In this document: positions 1-11,652 of the stretch, piece after piece
How the letters are laid out: every line of letters starts with the position of its first letter
How positions within the stretch are numbered: position 1 is the stretch's first letter
Origin: Pelodera strongyloides
Taxonomy: Eukaryota; Nematoda; Chromadorea; Rhabditida; Rhabditidae
Assembly (NCBI GenBank): GCA_036852015.1
Contig: JAANDG010000375.1
Location: 1 to 64,000, forward strand
DNA: 64,000 nucleotides
Reading direction: 5' to 3'
The notes under the pieces: model-generated
Databases searched by the model: none
The model's input: only the letters and a program-made list of their open reading frames with translations
Told to the model about the DNA's origin: nothing
Translations under genes and position numbers: made by a program

Positions 1-39
1 CAGACTATAGTAACCCCCCAATAAGCTTACGTAGTCCAC

Positions 40-151
40 CTACACATACGACCGGTCGAAGACATTATCCGCGGGTACAATCGGTCGGTTGAGTACTAGG
101 ACGGTTAGCAGGCAGACGAGCAACACGGTGAGACCGAAGATGGTGCGGGGG
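40..151 (-). other. Predicted last exon of the Hook gene: transmembrane tail
   Basis: On the minus strand an acceptor (GATTTCAG) precedes an open frame that ends in TAG at 40-42. The previous Hook exon ends with two bases of a codon at 2028, and this exon supplies exactly one base before continuing in frame. It encodes PRTIFGLTVLLVCLLTVLVL, then NRPIVPADNVFDRSYV and a stop. The 17-residue hydrophobic run is long enough for a tail-anchor or KASH membrane span. The intron would be 1876 bp, longer than the gene's other introns, and contains a 182-bp foldback element. Reading through the donor at 2027 instead gives a short alternative tail ending at 1934. A different gene's last exon cannot be excluded. 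Confidence 0.6.
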
Positions 152-3100
152 CTGAAATCAGGGTGCGTAGGCGGTTTTTCTATTTGTTATTATGCGTGGG
201 TGTGTATGTGAGTGAGTGGATGATCGGGAAACAACCGCATTCCAAAAAGAAAACAGATCATTAGTCTAGTAAGATACTAGTACCTTGCTAAGGGCCTACG
301 AGTACAATACCATAAAAGAAACCCCCCTTGAAATGATTACGTGGGTGGATAGATAGAGCAAGACAGTAAGGTTATAGCATTAAAGCCGAATTGTACCTAC
401 TTTGGGAAATTTGCATATGATACGAATATCCTATGTATCCTGGTTAATTTGGTGCCGGAAGCCTCGGACAGGCACCAAAAATGTACATACATCGGATACA
501 TAGAGAAAATGCGTATCTTATGCAAATTTCATTTCACAAACTAGGCACAATATTGCTTTAAGCATAACCGGGAAACGAAGTCCCAAATTAGTTATTTAGT
601 GCCACCGTAATCCAAGCGGCTCGGAAATACTTTGTTAATATAAGGGTACAGCAGAACAGGAAACATAAACAGAAGCGTTACAGAAGATAAAGGGTATATA
701 TATTGGTTCCCTCGTTGCACACAGTTACACAATCACAGCACGACTAGCAGCACAGCACACACAAGAAATCATCTATGTAAGCGTAAGCCACATCCAGAGT
801 CACTACGGAACATGAAGCCTTTGCCTTAGCGGATCGAACTCGAGCACAAACTATAAAAAAACTATAATATATGACCAAGAAAAGCGAATCAGTAGCAATC
901 ACAAAGTACAAGGAAAGCACACGAGTAGAATAGAAATAAGTAAACCAAAATTATTGATGAAGTATTAGTAAAATAAAATGTGTAAATAGATTTTGATTAT
1001 TATTACGCCTGTTGGGGTAGTATTATTGCACTTGAATATCACATAAACTAAAGGCAACACAAAGGGCTGAGCCAAACTAATTTTACACATAATGTTTAAA
1101 TTAAAATTCGGGCGGCAGACCTTACCCTAGGGGTCCCAAGCCCAAGGGCCAAGGACATACTGCCACCATTAGTGGGGAAATACACACCGTCGGAGGGGAT
1201 ACTCTCTTACTGCGACGGTTTGGGAATAAGATAAGGGCACCAAAAAGCACATTCCCTTGAAACCATGGGACCAGCCCTGCTAAATCGTCTGGGAACACGA
1301 TCTTATGCTAATTTTAAACTTCAGCTTTAGCATGACACCGGAAAAATAAGTAAGGCCAAACGTTGGAAGGAAATCACTCTCACAGTAACCAAAACAAAGA
1401 GCAAAACACAATAAAAAGAAAGAAAAGAAAAGCTGGAGCACCCAAACACGGCGTTTTTGTGTGATTTTTTCACTCACGTCTCCTAGTTGTATCTGAAAGA
1501 TGGCGAGCTTAGGAACCTAGAATCTAGGATTTGAATACGTAAAAGTCTCATCAATACCGCTGATACATACTTATATTGTCATCTTTTTCATGTAATAAAG
1601 TATTTATATTGAACACTTTGAAGGTGAAGCTTAATTTTCACCACGAATTTCGAAGTTTTAGTTGAGGTATGCACCGTATTTCTAATACGGTGCATACTCA
1701 ACTAAAGCTTCGAAATCAGAAAAAACATTAGCCTTGACTGAATTTAGATACTTCTAATGGATATAAAGCAGTTTTGCAATGTTTCTTTGAATCAAAGTTT
1801 CTACACATTACACCAACCGATTTCGCTAGCATCAAAAAAATCAAACGGCAAAAATGGCAGCAAATGTGGAGAAAGAAATGGGCATGTTTCAGAAATCACT
1901 TAAAACTACCACCATTATAACCGACTCAATGCTTCAAGGACCGTAGTCAACGCAGTGCTTCAATAACGAATTTCCCAACCGAACAAAGCTAAAATAAAAA
2001 ACAATAATAATCCTCCAAATCACGTACCTGACACTAAGTGCCGCTCCCTGCCTCTGCTTTGCTAGAAAACTCTTCTCTCGTGCTGTATCCGAGCCAGAGT
2101 CTGCAGCTCGCTGGTACATTGTAACATTCTGCGCCTAAAATATAATATAGCAATGATATCCTAAATCTCAAATAGCATCTCAAGTTACAATTAATCCTTA
2201 CATAGCAATTCTCACGGAAAAGCTGGCTTATCACTTTTTTTCCACCAAGCACTCCCCAGAACACTTTCACGCTTTATGTGTGAATGTTTTAAGATTCGAC
2301 TATTCGACCGCGCAAAGTTCACGATGCAAAATGCACCGCACACACGTCCTCAACCGCATACATCATACTACTACAGTACACTCGAGATATTCTAAAGACT
2401 ATAAACCTTCCATAACTAAAGTCCAGAAACTCGGAAAATAAGACCAACCATCTGATACCAAGCCGTGGTCATCACCCTTTGCTCCTGTTCGTGCATCGTG
2501 TTCGTCCTCTCAGTCTGAGCCTCAAGTTGGCGTATTCTGAACGGATAATTGATAATTATGTATAATGACGGGTCGGTTCGTCGGTTTCAAGTACATCATG
2601 GATCTAGGACTTTTCTAACACCCGTGTGTACCAGAGGACATCTAATAAATACACAATCGTCGCTAGTTTTAAAGACTTGCGTTACTGTTAAGCAGCCTCG
2701 ATGTGCTGCATCTTCCTCAGAAAAAAAAGCTGGGATATATGCTAACGCACAACTGCAGCAGAAACATAGCATTCATCGTCAACGTACCTTGTAAACATCA
2801 TGAAACATCCGTTTTTCCGCATGAGAGAAAAAACCCATGGCAAACACAGTATAGGTCTACATACACACCACATTCATACTAAAACTGAGAACCAAGTACT
2901 GATTGGGAAGGGAAGTGGGGGAGAAAAAGAAAGCACGGTAACAAAAAAAGTACAAAAAGACACGAACCTCTTCTCTTTCTGTTCAATTTCTCGTCTCAGT
3001 TCATCAAATTCATGACGACTAAGTCCCGCCTCAGCAAACGTAGCGCTACGAGCCTCCTAAACGCACAGAATAAAGGAATAAAGGGTAGGTAAATAAAAAT

Positions 3101-6100
3101 AGCATCAGTTTCCAGGTTTTCAAACAAACAACAAAGCATGTGAATATGGCCCCGAACTCTGTAAAACAGGACAAAACACAAAACAACCAAGAGTCGAACT
3201 TTCCATATTACGCAGAAATGGTAGAAAGCAGGACTTGGGATTCGGATTCGACATAATTAGCAGGCGTTACTCGTTATCGTTAACAAGTAAGACAACGTCT
3301 GAACCCTATTTAATCTTAAAAAAACATGTTTAATGGTCAAAAACCCGTACCTGATCCACAATAACTTGTCTCGCCTTCTCCAAATAGTCCCTCAAGCGAC
3401 ACCTCTCCGTCTCCAGCTCTTTTTTCAAAAATTCATTCTCCTAAAAAATGTGAATATGAATAGGCCTATAGGCCAGAGCAAACAAACACACACTGGTTCT
3501 GATAATATTTCCCGAATACCCCGTAAGGAAATGAATTCCATACCATTCTAGCACTTCCACATCCATGTTCAACATAAGAAACCAGCAAGACACAGAAACA
3601 TTTTTAGAAAACATAAGAAAATAAACAACCTTAATATAGGCGCCCTGCGAGCTTGAATCCCTTTCTTGTGCAGTGGCAAGCGTGGCTTCAGCCCGTAGCG
3701 CCTGAAATCAAACGATTGGTTTTAATGCGCAAAAATTACACTGCCAAGCCGCTCACTGCTTTCGTTTCGCAATAAATAAAGCGCCACCAAGTTAACATGT
3801 AAAAGAACTTTCGTCTCCCACAAGCGCCGAAGCTAACTTAGATAACCAACCTTAGCCTTCCACTGTTCGGCGTCAATAGCGGCCCTCTCGGCGGCCACCT
3901 TGAGGGCCGTCGTGTCCTTGTCCGCGCTCGACTCACTGCCCATCGACAGTTCGATTGTGTCCAACTTGGCCTATAAATGTAAAAGAGTATATTTCAAGAT
4001 CGTAGCTCCAGGCACCAGCTCATTCTACGTGGTCTATGGGTATGACGTATGACTAATAAAACATTCCATTAAAATATCAATAAGAGAAAACTCCTAATTG
4101 GTGATATAGTGCGGAATCACTTGTACATATATAGTATATATATACCCATATAGCAAATTTCAAATCCGTCACAAAATGTATACAGTAAGTAAGTCCCATC
4201 TCGCCTCCAGACTAATAGAAGGAGGAAAAACATCCAACGATTGTGAGTGTGAGCTAACACTGCAAATGATACATATATAATCAATCACCCTCACCTGCAA
4301 TTCCATGTTCCTCTTATTCAATAATCGCACCTCGGCCTCCAACTCGTGCTTCTTGGCCTTGAGCGATTCGAGCTCTTGACTGAAAGCGATGAAAATGTTA
4401 CTTGTTCCCTTACCTTAGTTTTCCCTAGCTTAACACAGACTTTCCCTACGTTAAGGTAAGGTCAGTACGCTTGCTTTGTGAAGCACAACTTCGGCGGTTC
4501 TTCCCACTTCCTACCCAATAACCCAACACGTACCGTCATCACTCACTCACCACCATCACCAATGTCTCGATCTAGCCATGTTTACAAAAAAAAATCAAAC
4601 TACAAAGCAAAAGCGAAGTGAGATCAAAATACAAACTACAAAACACCAGCGGTAAACTACTAAAAGAGACAACAAACCGTAACATTTCTACATCCTCCGC
4701 TTCTTTTGCTTTCTCTCTGAGACGCGCATTTTCAATTTGCAATCTCGATACCTTCTCCATTGTGCTGGAATTAAGAACCAATGTACTACTACGTAAAAAC
4801 AAACAAGGAGTTATAAAATGACAAAACTTGCTGAGAGAAATTAGAAAACAAAAAACAATCAAGGAATCAACGTGGACCGGGACCTCACTGAATGAAGATG
4901 TCAAACCACTTCTAAAACTCACTCGACAGTAGCTTCAACCGGATTCCCATTATTCTTCTCAGCATTGGCCATCGATGCTTCAAGCGACAACGAATGCGAC
5001 AAAGCCATTTGAAGAGATTCTAAACAAAAATGGGAAAATGACTACATTTTATTTTCGATTACATCTTTTTTTCAAAAGCTAATCATTGAAGAACTACATG
5101 GCACTCTACCCATCATCGATCGATACCCTAGGATTATTTAGGTTTCATGAGTTAACTTTATAAACCGAACCAATGAACAGTACTTCAGTATTTGTACCAT
5201 AACTTGATTATTATATCTAATATTGCGCTCTAATCATATATCGTAACAAAGAACAACAACAAAAATTGGTTCACCCTAACCCTGACAGCTCACCTAATAC
5301 ATAACACGTGTGGCTCACAAGTACAAAGCGTGGGTATAAAGTGTGAGAGAAAAAGCTCGCACAAGCCTCAGAGAACAACAACACCCCTAAAAACACACCT
5401 GGTGGCAAAAAGTCCTCCTTGGCCGCCTTTTCTGCCAGCAACCTCTTCTTCTCACCCTCCAACATATTCACCCTTTCCTGGGTCTTGGCCAACTCAAAGT
5501 CAAGCTAAACAAAAATTTAAATAAACTCATGTAAGTTGCTTTTCAAACACAAAGCATGGCATAAACTCGTTGACGCTCTGACCGACGAAACCACTACCCG
5601 AATTAGCATATTGCATAAATTTAGACGGTGGTCTTGAGCATTTAGCTATACCACCGTCGGGATTAGAATATTAGGTATGGTGAAAATCCGAAACGTATCA
5701 CAAATAGAGACAAGTTTGGGAAACACTGCATATATTCGGATGGTGGTTTTAAGCTTTTCCCGACGAGTTTTATGCCCTGACACAAAGTCAATAATCTAAT
5801 CTATACGCTCTTTAAAAAGCCTGACAAGGAAGCCCAGCCGAGCTAGGGGGCTAAACTGATTTCTTGGGTGCTTGGGTCTTGGGTAAATCAGTCGGCTACG
5901 AAGAAGAGTAAAAACTGTTTGCTTCTATATACTAAACGGAACCCATGAAACATTCCCAAATTCAGCGTACGGTTATTTTCCTCATTTTGCAGTGATATAC
6001 TTGTGTACATTTATAGTACACATCGCGCCAATAAAATTTTAATACTAATACAATCACGACAATGGTAGTGAAAAACTAACAACATAGTCGTAACTACAAA

Positions 6101-9100
6101 CTACAATTACAAATTTACAAACTAAAAATACCTTGTCCACTTTGAGTGTCAATTCCCTGGCCTCCTTTTCCTTAGTTTCTATTTCAATCTTATAACTCGC
6201 CATTTGGCGTCTGAGCACCTGTAAGGAGCCGTTTAGAACGACTATGCATATTTAGGGCGCGTTCGGGATGCTCTTCTTTCCGAAAGCAAAACATGCAAAT
6301 CTGTCGTTCGGCATGAACATTTTCGAAAGGTCCTAATGCTTGGAGAAAGCAACAAATACAGTATGAATTGGCAAATGTACAAAATACTACTTTGTACAAC
6401 TCCAGTTATTTATCCAAGAACAAGGACGGATAATTCATTCACTACAACGTTAACGATAGATAACGCAATAAAGAAAAACAGCAACAATGGTAGAAACTTC
6501 GCCGTAAATACCGAACGTTATACCAGAAATCTCCCCGGTTTGTTAACTTAGGCAAAGAGGCAAATAGGCAACGAGCTCAAAAATAGACAAAATCATCTTC
6601 AAACCTCGTTTTTCGATCGCAAGTCATCACAGTCCACAGCCACTTTCAGATAGGATTCCAGACGTTCAGATAGTACTTTATTCTGAACAAAAAAAAACAA
6701 TTAGACATACCTAAAATGTAATAGGCAGATTAAAAAAGACAAAATAAAGAAACACAACTTGTAAGGCAATTACATAATTAAAAAAGTTGCCAAAACCCAC
6801 CTCTGACACGAGCCCATTTGATTCCTTTATTTTCTGCTTCATCTGCTCTATGGTGGCCTAGAAAATGCGTGTTCTAGGCAAAAGTTCTACATATTTTGAA
6901 TATGAATATGAAGATGACAGGTTAACGTTATGCTCTGCTCTTTTCTCCTTTTAACGTTATGCTCTGCTCTTTTCTTTACAATACCTTACTACATGCTATA
7001 ATAAAATAAGTCAATATGGGCCCCGGTACACAACTCTTCACAACACAAGGAAACAGTCTCTTTATGCCAATCAAAATATAAGAAAAACATCCAAAGCGTA
7101 GCGCAAGAGCCAAGAGCGTAAATAGATTTGAAGATGAACCTTTTTTTATTTGACATGGCAAGCTAGGCTACGATAGGTAAGGTAACGTAACGTAAGCTAA
7201 ACTAAGCAAGCTAAGGTTACGTAGCGTAAGTTAAGCTAAGATAAACTAAGGAACACAAAGTCAAACCTGCAATTTTGCATTCTCGCTCTCTTGTACCCTC
7301 AATGCCTCGTTTTCATCGAGTAGTCGTTGATTTTCCTCGCGAATACGATTTACCGAATTAGCCTAAATATGCAAGGTGCCACTAAATAAAATAAAACGAC
7401 TTGCAAGACAACATCAAAATATAGATCCTCTTATTGTCCAAATTTATCCAAAACACATAGTGCAATGTTGCAGTGTTCCACAACAGACACATCACGTACT
7501 CTTTCAACAAAACTAGCACCAGACATGCTCCCATTGCTCCCAACCAATACCCCCAAAACTAAACAACTAAACAGTACCGCCACTTCCAACTGTCCTCGTT
7601 CCTCGCGCAGCATGTCAATGTTATTGCGCAGGGCGTCGCGCTCAGCCTCCGTTTCCATCAAATGCGTCTCAACACGGGTGTTCCTTTCCTAAAAAGGAGA
7701 AGATTAGCCTACACACAGAAACACCAACCCCAGGACCCGACGACGCTGACAAAAGTCCGAGTCTTCCGCAAAGGCCTCAGGAGGCTTCTCACACTTTTCC
7801 ACCATGACTATAGCTACTACGTGACTACATACAAAACTAGAATAGTAGAGTTACTAGAACTATTAGGAGTCCCAAATATCGGTAAAGTGGAGAGAGAGAG
7901 AGAGAGAGAAAAGAGAGAGAGAGAGATAGAAACAGGGTAAAAACATCCGTGTGCCGTCACTCACCCTCAAATCGCTAATCTCCCTCTCCAGCTGCTTGCG
8001 TTCTTCGCCCTCGTTGAGATGTCTCACCTCCTGGCGCGCGTTACTCAGCTCATGCTCAAGACGCTCCCTTTCAGCGACAAGGGCGGAATTCTGAAACGGG
8101 TGTCAGGTCATAAAACTAGATGGAAATTCCGGCAATAACAATAACTTGAACTTTGCGTTTCTTCCGGAGTCGACAGAAAGAACAAAAAACCAAGGCACAT
8201 AGCACATCGATGGCTCAGTGGTACGCTTACCGGATGGCTAATGGGGTTTCCAAGTATGGCCCATTTTCCTTCCAGTATCGAAAAATTTACCGTATCTTGG
8301 CACTACACGAGTATATCTACAGGCAGTTTTTACGACCGATCGCCACGGGACCATTTGTTCAACAAAAAATGGCTTTGATGGCGGATTTTTAATATTGCGG
8401 ATGTGTCACAATTACGGTAGATTGGCACACTATTTTGCAATTGATACTTGCAAGGAAAACGCACGGCACGGTTTTTGGCATACTTGGAAACCCCAGAAAG
8501 CAATGGCATTTGCGTGTTGCCAGCTAAAAAAATGACTCTGCACGGCAAAATGCATGCGTCAACCTCAACGGCTAGCTTGGGAGCACCCACTAGCCCAAAA
8601 ATTTAGTGCACAATTGCACAATCTTCGAAAACATTACAAAAATACAATCAACTACATAATATAAATCGAGTATCGTAATTGAGCACACCTCGTTCTTCAA
8701 TCGCTCATTCTCCTCGTGCAAAGGATCATCAGCATTGTGGTGCGTCTCGTCGCCACCGCCCAACAAACTTGTGTCCAACTGGGATTCCTAGAACAACCGG
8801 AATGGTAACTAATCCGAGTACTGCACCATTCTAATTTTCTAATTGACTTACTGAATCGTTCTAATGGCTTACTGTATCATGCTAATTGTCTTACTGTCAT
8901 ACTGCCTCACCCTAATTTTCTTTATAATTTCTTACTACAGCCTAGTTTTATTAATGTATGTGTATCATTCTAGTTATCTTACATTTGTCCTACTGTGTTA
9001 TCCTAACTGTACCATGAGTGTTTTCACACACGAGTGAAGCCCCAATACCTGGGTTAAGGTCTCGACACAAACAAAGAAACAAACCAGGGTAGAATCATGG

Positions 9101-11125
9101 ACCGATGTCTTCGTCTCCAGTGAATTCTCCTTAACAGCCATCACCGCCGCGGCCACATCCTCTTGCACAGAACGGGAAAAGTTGGGCACTTCCGAGATGA
9201 ACACTGAAAAAAAAAGGAATCACACCATCCACATTACAAGCAACACAGGTAGGATAGATCTTAAAGCGGCATAGCACGAGGTAAAGCAACCCAGGAAGGA
9301 TAGACTTTAAAGCGGCACAGCACGAGGTCTACGAAGCAATAAGTAGGCAAACTGTCTTCCAGTCTTCCACGAGCCATACTTTGATTCAAACCACAGAAAT
9401 TCAATGGTGTAGAACATAAATCAGACAAATTGGTTGTTGAAAAGCACATAAGTTTCACAAACCACGTGTCATACCGCTTTACACAAAACACACCTTCATT
9501 AGTTGGTCCGAGAAAAGCCGCACCAACAACGAGGCTCATCACACGGACCAGTGGGACCAAATCATCAGAAGCGGCTGCAATTGCACAATTGACTTTTCAA
9601 TTGTGCTGCACAATTGTAAAGCGTCAATGCTGGAGAGTACGGTATTAATGTCCTCGGAATTTTTCTGTATCTAGTACACAGCATCTGCATATGAATCTAT
9701 TTACCATAAAACTCTGAACTGGTGTACATTCTGAATTCTGACTCAAATTAAAACCTTTCATTATTTTGCAATTATGTTTCTTCAAAAGAGCACAAAATGA
9801 GCACATACAATTTTGCATTTTCTAGCACGGTGAGAGATCTCAAAATCAACCGCTTTAAAGCGAAACAACGGCCGGTTTTTGAAACGCATCGTGGACAAAT
9901 GCATTCTTATGTATTTATGCGAAGTGGGGGTCTAATCGGAGTCTATTTTTTTATGCTAAATTATGTTCATTTGCATACGACGCATGAGAATGTTGGTGTA
10001 GTCGATGCGTTTCAAAACCGGACGCTATCTCGCTTTAATCCTTTAATGGCTCTAACATAAAGTACGCAACGCAGAAACATGAACAAAGCACGCACCAAAT
10101 TCCATGTCCTCGATTTTCCAATGCTCGAATGAAGTCACATCTCTGTGCACAGTCTCCTCGTAGTATTGATGGATCATGCGGAGAACCTATGCGTAATTAT
10201 ATACTAATTGAGCCAACTTGCGAGTTAGTGGTAATTATCGGCAAATGCACGGAAATCCAAAAACAAGTATTCATCATCATTCACCTTTTCAGAATATAGC
10301 AGCCCCGCACCGCCTGGTCTACCTGGCTAGAATTGAACAATAAGACAAAATAACTCACTTTCCGCAGGTTATTTCCCTTCAAACGCCAATTTGAGCCGGG
10401 TTCGAATTCTTGAATTTTCTCCACGAATGATTCATTGAAAAACGACGGATCGCTAAAGTAGTACATAAGCATAACCATAAACTATAAAAGACGACGTAGA
10501 TTTAATATAAAGGGATAGGGATAAAATAATAAAATACAGAAACAAGACCATAATGAACATAAAGTACTACAACCTCAAAAGGTCTACTGATTATTCGTAC
10601 AAAAACAAAGGAGGAAAAAGTGACTAAAAAGCAGATGTTTCACACACAGGCTAAAATTATCAAAATGAATACTACTTCACTAAGTTTCGGGCTTTTATAT
10701 TACCTTTAAAACCAACAAAACTCACATTACTTGCAGAACCTCAGCGAACAGCCGACAGTTTCTCAGAGCAGCAGGCTCCCATTTTTCAGGACTGGCGTTT
10801 TTTACACTTTTCATCTGCAATTAAGATTTGTTAAATTAACGCATTATAGTGCGCCTACTTTCGAGAAAAATGCTAGCCTAACTCCGGTTTAGAAATAAAT
10901 AAATGTGAAATACACAATGTTACCAGCAACATCCGCGTTTGCGGTGCAAACTAAACTAAGTAAACTAATAAGAATTCTCTCTTCAAGCACACATAAAATA
11001 CATGTTAGCATGCACATAGTCAATACATAGTTACCTCGTTTTTGATCAAATAAAATAAAACTCACCCATTCTATAAGACTGTTGAACATACGCTGTGTTT
11101 CGGGCGAAGGTACTTCAACGTCCAT
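40..11125 (-). CDS. zyg-12: Hook-family dynein/nuclear-envelope adaptor, ZYG-12-like (23 exons)
   Basis: Exons: 11066-11125, 10726-10814, 10359-10452, 10096-10186, 9085-9203, 8689-8787, 7965-8090, 7578-7688, 7267-7362, 6801-6857, 6605-6682, 6132-6218, 5399-5504, 4923-5019, 4678-4764, 4295-4379, 3851-3970, 3630-3701, 3351-3440, 2968-3056, 2449-2536, 2028-2134, 40-151. They total 2160 nt with consistent phases, giving 719 aa; human Hooks are about 720. The N-terminus (1-150) has the Hook domain, including IDPSFFNESF and NWRLKGNNLRK. Residues 165-640 are a long coiled coil. Near the C-terminus AWYQMAQNVTMYQRAAD and SFLAKQRQ match the Hook signature. Hook proteins link dynein to cargo; C. elegans ZYG-12 tethers centrosomes to nuclei. 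The last exon encodes a membrane span (687-703) and a 16-residue tail; its assignment is inference from phase and position. Exon 5 could instead end at 9049. The Hook identity is certain; the symbol is by analogy. Confidence 0.9.
380..561. mobile_element. TTAA-flanked foldback MITE (AAATTTGCATATGAT family)
   Basis: The element runs TTAA-AGCCG to GCTTTAA, with inverted ends around TTGTACCTACTTTGGGAAAT and a central inverted pair (TTGGTGCC / GGCACCAA). A close relative lies at 28374-28515. The shared AAATTTGCATATGAT and CCTATGTATCCT cores also link it to the perfect hairpins at 20307, 53331 and 57643. Confidence 0.75.
1647..1716. repeat. Near-perfect hairpin
   Basis: A 33-bp arm (TTCGAAG...GTATGCACCGTATT) is followed after about 3 nt by its reverse complement with one or two mismatches. 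It sits in the long Hook intron. It is too short to assign to an element family. Confidence 0.7.
5558..5776. mobile_element. Foldback element with GGCATAAACTCG ends
   Basis: The left end is GGCATAAACTCGTTG and the right end CGACGAGTTTTATGCC. Internal copies of an ACCACCGTC/GACGGTGGT motif also face each other. It lies in a Hook intron; no second full copy was found in the window. Confidence 0.5.
6254..6383. mobile_element. Half copy of the AGGGCGCGTTCGGGAT foldback element
   Basis: This matches one arm of the 274-bp inverted-repeat element at 11892-12165: the AGGGCGCGTTCGGGAT end, the TCCTAATGCTTGGAGAAAGC segment and the ATACAGTATGAATT centre, with scattered differences. The second arm is missing. 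Confidence 0.6.
7893..7930. repeat. (GA)n microsatellite
   Basis: Near-pure GAGAGA run inside a Hook intron. Confidence 0.9.
8243..8494. mobile_element. MITE with GGGTTTCCAAGTATG terminal inverted repeats
   Basis: It begins GGGGTTTCCAAGTATGG and ends GCATACTTGGAAACCCC. The internal GATACGGTAAATTTT-type segment is shared, in inverted form, with the copy at 15148-15303. It lies in a Hook intron. Confidence 0.7.
9855..10038. mobile_element. TTAA-flanked MITE (GCGAAAT...CGGCCGGTTTTTGAAA family)
   Basis: It begins TTAAAGCGAAACAACGGCCG and ends in a diverged inverse with GCTTTAA. The subterminal GAAACGCATCG motif is shared with copies at 30639, 35081, 47856 and 58988. It lies in a Hook intron. 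Confidence 0.7.
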
Positions 11126-11652
11126 TTATATAAGATGTATCAGGGATCTGAAATAATAAAATATAACTAAAACCAAAAACGACTAACAATAACCACCCAA
11201 AAAATAATTCCACTTAAAATCTCAACCACACAAACAGAGAAAATTGGGCTAATCCTAAAAAAGGAGGATAAAAAACAATAACCTAATAAGAACTAATATA
11301 CAAGCAGAAGTATTTTACACTGCAATAGTATTATTCCATAGTAATTCGGAAGTAAGCATATAAAGAAAAAAGACTAGTCACCGAGTCACGCTTCATATAT
11401 AACTGCTATTCCGCACACACCACATGCATCCCACCAAAATGAATGAGCAATTAAACCAATTATGCAATTACCTATCGATTGCAACCAGTCAATTAAACTA
11501 CATCGCCTAAGGCGCCTAAACCACACAAGGTACTGACATGGGCTAAAAATCGATGTGCAGCCACGCTAGACCAAACAACTTCTTGATTTTGATCAAATAA
11601 CCTTCGCCTCTACCCTAATCCTTTCCCAAATAACTCTTCACAAAAAATTCAC
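11126..11652. promoter_or_regulatory. Shared intergenic region between divergent Hook and protease genes
   Basis: The two start codons face away from each other across 527 bp of AT-rich DNA, so any bidirectional promoter must lie here. No TATA box or other clear element is distinguishable. The TTATTTCAG at 11148-11156 (minus) could be a trans-splice or 5'UTR acceptor 22 nt before the Hook ATG. Confidence 0.4.

Larger units (their letters stand above)
152..2027 (-). other. Long last intron of the Hook gene, repeat-bearing
   Basis: No other conserved coding segment is recognisable here. It holds the foldback element at 380-561 and a hairpin at 1647-1716. The 65-codon frame at 1280-1477 has no acceptor/donor pair fitting the gene and resembles no family I know. 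Confidence 0.5.

Noticed and set aside
1280..1477. Small membrane-protein gene on the minus strand
   Set aside because: The frame is short, lysine- and phenylalanine-rich from AT-rich DNA, with no splice or family support.
2680..2760. Additional Hook exon on the minus strand
   Set aside because: It has an acceptor-like sequence, but the flanking exons (2968-3056 and 2449-2536) already join in phase and align with the family without a gap.
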